A stretch of DNA of 64,000 nt from Aquibium oceanicum (GTDB lineage: Bacteria > Pseudomonadota > Alphaproteobacteria > Rhizobiales > Rhizobiaceae). The stretch spans positions 1,944,501 through 2,008,500 of the forward strand of contig NZ_CP018171.1 in the NCBI RefSeq assembly GCF_001889605.1. The letters run 5' to 3'. Shown in pieces: positions 45,363 to 52,768 of this stretch (positions within the stretch are counted from its first letter, which is position 1; each line of letters starts with the position of its first letter). Position numbers and translations under genes: made by a program. The notes under the pieces are model-generated. The model had not been told where the DNA came from. It worked only from the letters and a program-made list of their open reading frames with translations, and made no database searches.

Positions 45363-46339
45363 GCGGCCTCCGCGGCGGGTTTCGGCTTTCGGGCAGCGCG
45401 GACCTGTTGTGCAACCAGGCTGGGGATGCCGGCGAGACCCTTCGGGAAGAACCGCAGGATCAGGACGATCAGCACGGCCGTGATGAGATAGCGGCCCGGA
45501 CCGAGCGGTGCCATGACTTCGGACAGGATCGTGAACACGAAGGCGCCGGCGACAGGTCCCCAAACGCTGCCCGTGCCGCCGAGCAACAGCATCGACAGCG
45601 CCAGCGTCAGGAACGAGAAGCCGAACATGTCGGGGCTCGCCGAGCGGACATATTGTGCATAGACCGCACCGATCGCGCCAGGGAAGATGGCGCTGAACGC
45701 GAAGGTGAGAAGCCGGATACGAGACAGAGGGACACCGCGACTTACCGCATAGGCCTCGTTGTCGCGCAGGGCGACGACCCGCCAGCCGAAGCGTGAGCGC
45801 GAAAACCAGCTGACGGCGGCGACGGTGAGGGCGAGGATCGCCAGCGACAGATAGTAATAGCCGATGTTCTGGTAGTCACGGAACGAGAACGTGCCGATCT
45901 CCAGCGGCGGGATCGAAACGAGGCCGAAATTGCCGCCGGTCAGCTCGCGTTGGTTCAGCACGATCTGAAGGCAGAGCTGGCCGAAGGCGAAGGTCACAAG
46001 GATGACGTAGACGCCCTTCAACCTCAGCACCGGCAGGCAAACGAGCACGCTCGCCACGACCGATGCGGTGATGCCGATCGGCAGGCCGAACCAGGGCGAG
46101 AAGCCGAAGGTCTTCGTCAGGATACCGGTGGCGTAGGCGCCGACCGCGAAGAAGGCCATGTGGGCGAAGTTGAAAACGCCGCCATAGCCGAGCGTGATGT
46201 TCCAGCTCGAGCCGAGCACCGCATACATGATCGCGATGATGCTGATGTGGCGTATGTAGGAATCATCGTTGACCAGCGGCAACACGACAAGGATTGCGAA
46301 AAAGGCCGCGATGGCGGTGGGACGCAGTTTCTTCTCCAT
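45359..46339 (-). CDS. Branched-chain amino-acid type ABC transporter permease (LivM-like)
   Basis: A 326-residue permease with about 9-10 TM helices. It has the LivM signatures LGYGGVFNFAHMAFFAVGAYA, RDNEAYAVSRGVPLSRIRLLTFAFSA and LLGGTGSVWGPVAGA. The ATG at 46339 gives a normal length. LIV-type importers carry many substrates besides branched-chain amino acids, including amides, urea and aromatic acids. The gene lies 2 nt after the LivH-like permease. Confidence 0.93.
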   Translation of the reverse strand: MEKKLRPTAIAAFFAILVVLPLVNDDSYIRHISIIAIMYAVLGSSWNITLGYGGVFNFAHMAFFAVGAYATGILTKTFGFSPWFGLPIGITASVVASVLVCLPVLRLKGVYVILVTFAFGQLCLQIVLNQRELTGGNFGLVSIPPLEIGTFSFRDYQNIGYYYLSLAILALTVAAVSWFSRSRFGWRVVALRDNEAYAVSRGVPLSRIRLLTFAFSAIFPGAIGAVYAQYVRSASPDMFGFSFLTLALSMLLLGGTGSVWGPVAGAFVFTILSEVMAPLGPGRYLITAVLIVLILRFFPKGLAGIPSLVAQQVRAARKPKPAAEAA

Positions 46340-46341
46340 GG

Positions 46342-47226
46342 TCACGGCTTCCCGAAGAGGCCGTTCGGCCTCAGTGCCAGGAATCCGATGAACACGAGGA
46401 AAAGCACGGCCTGTGTCCAGTAGGCACCGAGGAAATAGGTGCTTGTCGCCTCGCCGAACCCGACAAGATAGGCGCCAAGCACGGTGCCAGGCATGCTTCC
46501 CAGCCCGCCAAGGATCACCACGATCAGCGCCTTGAGCAAAGGCTCGCCGCCAAGGCCGGGCGTGATGAAGCGGATCGCACCGAGCATGATGCCGGAGAGA
46601 CCCGCCAGCGCCGCGGCGATGGCAAAGGCGATGGCATACATCCGCTGAACCCGAATGCCGGAGAGTTCGGCGAATTCGCGGTTCTGCGCGACCGCCCGGA
46701 TGGCGCTTCCGGTCCAGGTGAAGCGCAGGAAGGCCCAAAGGCCCAGCATGAGCAGCGGCGCGAGCAGAATGATGATCGCCTCATGGCCGGAGATCGTGGT
46801 GCCGGCGATCCGGACGCTGCCGTCGACGAACTTGTCGAGTTGCTTGATCCGCGGACCCCACAGCAGCAGCGCAGAGTTCTCGATGAAGAACGCACCAGAC
46901 AGCGTCGTCATCACCGCTATCAGGACGATCTGCTTCTGGCCGAGGAAGGGAGCGACAAGCAGGTAGTTGATGAGGAAGCCGAGCACGGCGGACACCAGGA
47001 TCGCGGCGATCACACCCATCGCAAGTCCCATATCCAGGCCGCGCGGATCCGCCACCGTCCAGGCGACATAGGCGGCGGCGGCCATCAACGCACCGTGGGT
47101 GAAATTGAAGATGCCCAGCGTGTTCCAGACCAGCGCCAGGCCAGCGGCCATCAGCACGTAGAGCGACGCGAGCACGAGACCGCTGGCGAATATCGACTGG
47201 AAGGCGAGCATGAGTGAATCAAGCAT
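46342..47226 (-). CDS. Branched-chain amino-acid type ABC transporter permease (LivH-like)
   Basis: A 294-residue permease with LivH features: ALVWNTLGIFNFTHGALMAA, RAVAQNREFAELSGIRVQRM and LGGLGSMPGTVLGAYLVG. The start at 47226 overlaps the LivF stop by a few bases; an ATG at 47211 is the alternative. It forms the channel with the LivM-like protein. Confidence 0.92.
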   Translation of the reverse strand: MLDSLMLAFQSIFASGLVLASLYVLMAAGLALVWNTLGIFNFTHGALMAAAAYVAWTVADPRGLDMGLAMGVIAAILVSAVLGFLINYLLVAPFLGQKQIVLIAVMTTLSGAFFIENSALLLWGPRIKQLDKFVDGSVRIAGTTISGHEAIIILLAPLLMLGLWAFLRFTWTGSAIRAVAQNREFAELSGIRVQRMYAIAFAIAAALAGLSGIMLGAIRFITPGLGGEPLLKALIVVILGGLGSMPGTVLGAYLVGFGEATSTYFLGAYWTQAVLFLVFIGFLALRPNGLFGKP

Positions 47227-47938
47227 GGCCGAAATACATTTCCACGATGCGCTTGTGCTCCAATCCGCCTGCGCCGGAGATTTCTGTGTGGACGACGCCT
47301 TCGCTGACGAGCAGGATCCGCGTCGCGAGCGTCTGCAGGAATTCAGGGTCCTGTTCGACGATGATCGTCTGAACGCCAGACCGGATGATTTCCGCAACGG
47401 CATCGCGCAGGTCCGTCTTGAGCTTGGGCGACAGTCCGAGTGTGGGCTCGTCGAGGATCAACAGGTTCGGCAGGCCCATGAGACCGCAGCCGATTGCCAC
47501 CATCTGCCGCTCACCGCCGCTCAGCGTACGGCAACGTTGGCCTCTCCGTTCCGCCAGACGCGGAAAAAGCGCGAAGACGCGCTCGATGCTGCGCCGCCGC
47601 TCGGCGCGGGGTCCCTTTGCGAAGGCACCTAGGGAGAGGTTTTCCTGGACGGTTAGGTCGGGAAACAGCGTGTTTCCCTGCGGCACGTGGATCAGACCTC
47701 GCTCGACGATTTCGGCGGCCGGCCGATTGGTGATGTCCTCGCCAAGAAACGTGACCGTACCGGACCAAGCTCGCAGCAGCCCGGAGAGGGTACGGAACAG
47801 GGTCGACTTACCATGCCCGTTTGGCCCGATCAGGCCGACATTCTCGCCCTTGGCGATGGCGAATGAGATGCCATGCAGCACCGGCACGCGACCGTATCCG
47901 GCGTTGAGCGCGCGAACGTCGAGGGCGAGCTCAGCCAT
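47219..47938 (-). CDS. LIV-type ABC transporter ATP-binding protein (LivF-like)
   Basis: A 239-residue ATPase. Walker A is GPNGHGKSTLFRTLSGLL, the signature is LSGGERQMVAIGCGLM, Walker B is LLILDEPTLGLSPK, and the H-loop region is TIIVEQDPEF, where the usual His is Asp as is common in LivF proteins (VEQN/D). Its start overlaps the LivG stop by 8 nt. Confidence 0.94.
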   Translation of the reverse strand: MAELALDVRALNAGYGRVPVLHGISFAIAKGENVGLIGPNGHGKSTLFRTLSGLLRAWSGTVTFLGEDITNRPAAEIVERGLIHVPQGNTLFPDLTVQENLSLGAFAKGPRAERRRSIERVFALFPRLAERRGQRCRTLSGGERQMVAIGCGLMGLPNLLILDEPTLGLSPKLKTDLRDAVAEIIRSGVQTIIVEQDPEFLQTLATRILLVSEGVVHTEISGAGGLEHKRIVEMYFGHA

Positions 47939-48668
47939 TCGCCGCCGCCGGGCCGAGATAGGCCTCGATGACGCGCGGATCGCTGATCACGTCGTCGGGC
48001 GCCCCCTCCGCCAGGAGTTCGCCGAAGTTCAGCACGATCAGGCGGTTGGATACCGATACAAGTAATGAGATGATGTGCTCGATGACGATGACCGAGAGCC
48101 CGTCCTCGTTGACGCGCCGGATCAGCTGGATCATTTCGGCAACCTCCGGTCGCGACAGGCCGGCCGCCGGTTCGTCGAGCAGCAGGATTTTCGGCCGACA
48201 GGCGAGCGCCGTGGCAATCATGAGTTTCTTGCGATCGTAGACACCGATCTCGGAAGCCGGTCGGTCCTTCTGGGCAGCGAGGTCGAATGAATCGAGAAAC
48301 TCCATCGCTCGCTTTCGGGCCGCCGCCTCGCCCTTCGCGAAATCACGATCGGGCAATGAAACGAGAACGTTTTCGATGACGCTCAAAGTCTCGAAATCGG
48401 TTTCGGTCTGGAAACTGCGGACAAGGCCTTTTTCCACGATCTGGCGCGGCCCGTATTCGGTGACCACATCCCCCGCGATCCTGATCTCGCCTGAGTCCGG
48501 ACCGAATGGTATCTTGGTCAGTATGTTGAAGAGCGTGCTCTTTCCACTGCCATTTGGCCCGGCGATGCCAAGCACTTCGCTCTGTTTCAGGGAAAACGAA
48601 AGGTTCCGGATAGCCTTCAGCGCGCCGAAGCTCTTGCTGATGCCGTCCACCGCGAGAATGTCAGACAT
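47931..48668 (-). CDS. LIV-type ABC transporter ATP-binding protein (LivG-like)
   Basis: A 245-residue ATPase. Walker A is GPNGSGKSTLFNILTKI. Walker B is ILLLDEPAAGLSRPE, followed by VIVIEHIISLL with the H-loop His. The signature region is IGVYDRKKLMIATALA, lacking the usual LSGGQQ wording; LivG proteins often have LPYGxQRxLEIARAL, and YDRKKLMIATAL stands in that place. The LSGGQ-like loss is notable but the partner LivF is canonical. Confidence 0.92.
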   Translation of the reverse strand: MSDILAVDGISKSFGALKAIRNLSFSLKQSEVLGIAGPNGSGKSTLFNILTKIPFGPDSGEIRIAGDVVTEYGPRQIVEKGLVRSFQTETDFETLSVIENVLVSLPDRDFAKGEAAARKRAMEFLDSFDLAAQKDRPASEIGVYDRKKLMIATALACRPKILLLDEPAAGLSRPEVAEMIQLIRRVNEDGLSVIVIEHIISLLVSVSNRLIVLNFGELLAEGAPDDVISDPRVIEAYLGPAAANG

Positions 48669-48689
48669 GCATTCGATACCAAACCTGGA

Positions 48690-48713
48690 GGGAGGCCGAT
48701 GTCACGGCCTCCC
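48690..48713 (-). terminator. Intra-operon stem-loop after the LIV binding-protein gene
   Basis: GGGAGGCCG (48690-48698) and CGGCCTCCC (48705-48713) form a perfect 9-bp stem with a 6-nt loop, between the binding-protein stop (48726) and the LivG start (48668). It is a candidate attenuator or mRNA-stabilising element. Confidence 0.55.
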
Positions 48714-48725
48714 CGTCCTCCGATA

Positions 48726-49976
48726 TTACTCGAACCAGGGTGGTGTCTGGCTCTTACCGGTGGCGTACTCCTTGGGATAGATCGTGACACGGTCGCCGTC
48801 CCAGATCTGATAGAACTGGATCGGGAGGTAGCCGGGTCCCTGCAGGGAGAGATGCGTCTCTGGATCGAACTTGACGCGACCGTGGACCATCTCCTTGTCG
48901 GTGGCGGCGAGCTCGGCGGACATTTTGGCGTAGTCCATCGGGTCGCCCACCGTTTTCAGTATGTCCGCATAGAGATAGACCATTTCGTAGCAGATGTAGC
49001 CGTAGATCGAAGAGTCGTAGCCGTATTCGGCCTTGTACTTGTCGCCGATCTCCTTCGTGCGCGGACGCACCGAGGCGCTGATCGGACCGCCGAGCATGTT
49101 GTACAGAACACCGGTCGAGTTCTTTTTCGTCAGGTCGACGAACTCGGGCACCGAAGGCGCGTACTGGATAAACAGCAGCGACTCGGTCGGCTCCTCCATG
49201 AACTGGTTCATGAACGATGCGGCATTTGAGGAGGAGGCCTCGGTGTTGATGATCACGGCCGGCGGCGCGGCACGGATTTTGTTGAGAATGACGCGCCAGT
49301 CGTTGATCTCGACAGCCGGGACGACGTCGTCGAAGGTCATCGTCCAGCCCTTGGCATCCATGGCCTTCTTCAGGCCGGCATAGATCGGCATCGAGTAGGG
49401 GTTGTCCGAACCGATGATCGCGTAGGTCTTCTCAGCCGGATCGAACGAGCCGTCGGCGATCATCTCCTCGATGACGGTAGGAAGCTCCGTCTGATAGGCG
49501 TCGTAGGAGGGTGCCAGCGACCAGACGTTTTTGAACTTGTCCGGGTTCGGCTGGATGATCGAGCGATATTGATTGGAATTTGCCGCAACCATGTAAGGCA
49601 CGCCGATTTCGGCGACGTAGTCCATCTCGAACCCGGAGAGGCTGCCGAACGGCGTCACGATCGCGCCGAGATTCTCAGTCGCCTTGAGGCGTTCCACGGC
49701 GGCCAGCACCGCGTCCGGCGTCATCTCCTTCGTGTCGAATTGCTCGACGTTGAACATGTAACCGTTCACGCCGCCCGCTTCGTTGATCTCCTTCGCCGCG
49801 AGCTTGGCGCCGTTGTAGCCCTCGACCGCGTCGGCGGCGAACGGACCGGCGAATGCGCCGAGCACGCCGAGTGTCACCGTCTTGTCCTGGGCTTGCGCCG
49901 CAGTGCCTGAGAACGCGGTCGCGACCGCGCCGGCCGCGAGCGTCGCCGCCCTTAGCAGATTCGCTGTTGATCTCAT
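48726..49976 (-). CDS. LIV-type ABC transporter substrate-binding protein
   Basis: A 416-residue type 1 periplasmic binding protein. The signal peptide is MRSTANLLRAATLAAGAVAT, with cleavage near AQA. The body starts KTVTLGVLGAFAGPFAADAVEGYNG and has the family part GAKLAAKEINEAGGVNGYMF. Unlike LivJ (about 367 residues) it is longer, close to amide/urea or aromatic-compound binders in size. It is the first gene of a - strand operon that ends with the CitE-like lyase at 44445. Confidence 0.9.
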   Translation of the reverse strand: MRSTANLLRAATLAAGAVATAFSGTAAQAQDKTVTLGVLGAFAGPFAADAVEGYNGAKLAAKEINEAGGVNGYMFNVEQFDTKEMTPDAVLAAVERLKATENLGAIVTPFGSLSGFEMDYVAEIGVPYMVAANSNQYRSIIQPNPDKFKNVWSLAPSYDAYQTELPTVIEEMIADGSFDPAEKTYAIIGSDNPYSMPIYAGLKKAMDAKGWTMTFDDVVPAVEINDWRVILNKIRAAPPAVIINTEASSSNAASFMNQFMEEPTESLLFIQYAPSVPEFVDLTKKNSTGVLYNMLGGPISASVRPRTKEIGDKYKAEYGYDSSIYGYICYEMVYLYADILKTVGDPMDYAKMSAELAATDKEMVHGRVKFDPETHLSLQGPGYLPIQFYQIWDGDRVTIYPKEYATGKSQTPPWFE

Positions 49977-50099
49977 GGTTCACCCTCTTGTTGTCGGTAT
50001 TGGCCGGAGCACCGTCTCCTGCGGTACTCGGTCATGAAAATCTACCGGCGTATTGCTCTGCAACAAGCGTCCAAATCGACATACGGCAATAAGATTGCG

Positions 50100-51038
50100 T
50101 TATAGCCTACCGCTATTCGGCAGCTCGCCGCGCCATCGATCGCTGGCCACCAGGGTGGCCGCGACCTCCGAGGTCAGCTGCGCAATCACATCCGCCGCGC
50201 GCGACCTGGGCCATCCGCGCGCCGAGGCCAGATAGACCTTGCGTTCGATACGAGGCTTCACGATCGGCACTGCCAGCAATTGTCCGGCCGCGCATTCCTG
50301 CTGGATCGCGCACCATGGCAGGATCGAGGTGCCGTATCCCGAAGCGACGAGCTGCTTGATGGCTACCAGCGAGTCGATCTCGGTCTTGACGTTGATGTCG
50401 AGCGACGAGAAGTCGGAATAGCGGTCGATGGCGTGACGCAGACCGTGATTTGGGCCGGTAAGGACCAGGCTGATGCCCCGCAGCTCCTTCAGTTCGATGG
50501 ACGAGCGTCCCGCTATGAAACTGCCCCGCGCCGAAACGAGATAGAGTTGCTCTTCGAGCAGCGGAATGAGGTCGAACGGCGCATCCGGACCGGTGTCGAA
50601 GAGAACGGCCAGGTCGAGACGGCCGGTCAGCACCCACTCCGAAAGAAATCCGCTGTGGTTTTCGTTTATCCGCAGATTGATCGCCGGAAATCGCTTCTCG
50701 ACCTCCTGCAGCAGCGGCACGGTCAGCCCGATGGAAATGCTGGTCGGAAGGCCGATCGTGACCACCCCGGATGGATGTGCGGAGGTCGTCTTGACGTCTA
50801 TCGCCGCCTGGCTGAACTGCCGAATGATCGTTTCGGCGTGCCGCATCAGGGTCTCGCCGCACTCTGTCGGTGTGACGCCTTTCGTGCTCCGCTCAAGCAG
50901 CTTGACGCCGAGTTCGGCCTCCAGATTCGCCACATGATGGCTCAGCGCCGGCTGCGCGACGTTAAGATCGACGGCAGCGCGCGAGAAGCTCCTGAACTTG
51001 GCAACCGATAGGAAATATCTGAGCTGCCTCGCATCCAT
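50100..51038 (-). CDS. LysR-family transcriptional regulator
   Basis: A 312-residue LysR protein of the CbbR/NAC-like type: MDARQLRYFLSVAKFRSFSR, AAVDLNVAQPALSHHVANLE and LGVKLLERSTKGVTPTECG. The effector domain is complete to RIERKVYLASARGWPRSRAA. The ATG at 51038 is chosen because MDARQLRYF is the conserved start; the upstream extension has no family match. It is divergent from the CoA-transferase/DMFase operon (51193) and lies 120 nt upstream of the LIV operon on the same strand, so it could regulate both. Confidence 0.92.
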   Translation of the reverse strand: MDARQLRYFLSVAKFRSFSRAAVDLNVAQPALSHHVANLEAELGVKLLERSTKGVTPTECGETLMRHAETIIRQFSQAAIDVKTTSAHPSGVVTIGLPTSISIGLTVPLLQEVEKRFPAINLRINENHSGFLSEWVLTGRLDLAVLFDTGPDAPFDLIPLLEEQLYLVSARGSFIAGRSSIELKELRGISLVLTGPNHGLRHAIDRYSDFSSLDINVKTEIDSLVAIKQLVASGYGTSILPWCAIQQECAAGQLLAVPIVKPRIERKVYLASARGWPRSRAADVIAQLTSEVAATLVASDRWRGELPNSGRL

Positions 51039-51192
51039 ACTGCCATCTCCGGTGCGCTCGGCGAAGACTGTCGCCAATTGCTAGGCCAACATAGACCCAC
51101 CATAACTTTCCTGTCTAACCGTAGAAGGCGATTGTTTTTGCGTCGCTCCCGCACCCCTGCGACATATCAGGCACTGCAACAGAAGTGCCCCC

Positions 51193-52398
51193 ATGACTAT
51201 TACCAAGCGCCCGCTCGAAGGCATCAGGGTCCTCGACATCGCGACCTTCATCGCGGCCCCAATGGCGGCAGCGATTCTGGGCGAGTTCGGCGCCGAGGTA
51301 ATCAAGATCGAACAGCCGCGCGGTGGCGATCCATTGCGGCGTTTCGGCGTGCCGAGTGTCGAGGCCGACGACACGTTCTGCTGGATGAGCGAAGCGCGCA
51401 ACAAGAAGTCGGTGACACTGGACCTGCGCCGCTCGGAGGGCGCCGACATCCTGCGCGAACTGGTCGCGAAATCCGACATAGTCTGCGAGAATTTCCGACC
51501 CGGTACGCTCGAGAACTGGGGTCTGGGCTACGAGGAACTCAGCCGCATCAATCCCGCCTTGATCATGTTGCGGGTCTCAGGCTTCGGCCAGGACGGCCCC
51601 TACAGCGCCCGCCCCGGATTCGCGCGCATTGCGCATGCTTTCGGCGGTCTCGCGCACCTGACCGGCATGGAGGGCGGTCCGCCACTGACGCCAGGTTCGA
51701 CTTCGCTCGCCGACTATGTGTCGGGGGTCTATGGGGCACTCGGCATTCTGCTCGCGATGCGGGCAAGGGATACGGATGGCAAGGGACAGTACATCGACCT
51801 CGCGCTTTACGAACCGATCCTCCGCATGCTGGACGATCTGGTGCCCGCCTTTGCAGCGCGTGGCATCGTGCGCGGACGCCAGGGGCTCGGCACGTCCAAC
51901 GCCTGTCCACACGGACATTTCGAGACTCGCGACGGCTGGATTGCCATAGCCTGTACCAACGACCGCATGTTCACCCGACTGGCTGCCGCGATGGGGCGGC
52001 CGGAGCTCGCGGAGCAGGAGCTCTATGGAACGACCGCAGCCCGGCTGCGCGACTCCGCCAAGGTGGATGCGCTCGTTCAAGACTGGGTCGGCGCGATGTG
52101 TACCGATGACATCGTGGCACTCTGCGCGGATCAAGACGTGCCCTGCGCCCGCGTGAACACGATCGAGAACATCTTCGCCGATCCGCACATCGCGCACCGG
52201 CAAAACCAGGTGGCATTGCCTCATGACGAACTCGGCCAGGTCCATGTTTCATCGGTGATTCCGAAACTTTCGCGAACGCCTGGCGCAGTCGACAGCCTCG
52301 GGCCGACGCTGGGTTCATCCAATGCGGATATTCTGGGTAGCGTCCTGGGAATGGATGAGGGCAAGATGCGATCGCTGAGGGCAGCGGGTATCATCTAG
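51193..52398 (+). CDS. Class III (CaiB/BaiF-type) CoA-transferase
   Basis: A 401-residue family III CoA-transferase: GIRVLDIATFIAAPMAAAIL, FGAEVIKIEQPRGGDPLRRF, KSVTLDLR, NFRPGTLENWGLGYEEL. The catalytic Asp candidate is D174 in TPGSTSLADYVSGVYG. It differs markedly from the one at 1329-2513. It is the first gene of an operon with the two-subunit DMFase-like enzyme. CoA-transferases are not part of the known DMF pathway, so here the amidase product is probably a carboxylic acid that is then activated. Confidence 0.92.
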   Translation: MTITKRPLEGIRVLDIATFIAAPMAAAILGEFGAEVIKIEQPRGGDPLRRFGVPSVEADDTFCWMSEARNKKSVTLDLRRSEGADILRELVAKSDIVCENFRPGTLENWGLGYEELSRINPALIMLRVSGFGQDGPYSARPGFARIAHAFGGLAHLTGMEGGPPLTPGSTSLADYVSGVYGALGILLAMRARDTDGKGQYIDLALYEPILRMLDDLVPAFAARGIVRGRQGLGTSNACPHGHFETRDGWIAIACTNDRMFTRLAAAMGRPELAEQELYGTTAARLRDSAKVDALVQDWVGAMCTDDIVALCADQDVPCARVNTIENIFADPHIAHRQNQVALPHDELGQVHVSSVIPKLSRTPGAVDSLGPTLGSSNADILGSVLGMDEGKMRSLRAAGII

Positions 52399-52409
52399 GA
52401 AGGCAGCGC

Positions 52410-52766
52410 ATGACCGAGTTCCACGTCTTGCCGGACGAGCGCAGCCCGACCCGTGCGGTCTGGGACGACATCCTTTCGCGCGGCCCGGAACTCTACCGCG
52501 AGTACTGCGAGAGACCGATCGGTGCCCACAGCCCAAACCTGCAGTTCGTGCTTCAGCATTTCCGCAAGGCGCCATGCGCCGGCAAATATGTCCTGGTCGC
52601 CGTAGTGCCGCACCGTCGATGGCGGCTTGCGAAGCTGACCGGCAGGCGCGGCGACCCGGTGCGCGTTGAGGACGAGGTCGAATACACCGACCTCGCCGAT
52701 GCAGAACGCCACGTCTACCGGTTGCGCTGGAAGGCACTCTGCGGCGAAGAACTGGAAACATCCTGA
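52410..52766 (+). CDS. N,N-dimethylformamidase small (alpha) subunit-like protein
   Basis: A 118-residue protein close in length to the known DMFase small subunit (about 130). It has TEFHVLPDERSPTRAVWDDI, then PNLQFVLQHFRKAPCAGKYV and WRLAKLTGRRGDPVRVEDEV. The large-subunit gene starts 2 nt after its stop, so the two are co-translated. AGGAAGG lies upstream of the ATG. In characterised DMFase the small subunit binds the large one in a 2:2 or 4:4 assembly and has no catalytic role of its own. Confidence 0.82.
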   Translation: MTEFHVLPDERSPTRAVWDDILSRGPELYREYCERPIGAHSPNLQFVLQHFRKAPCAGKYVLVAVVPHRRWRLAKLTGRRGDPVRVEDEVEYTDLADAERHVYRLRWKALCGEELETS

Positions 52767-52768
52767 AA

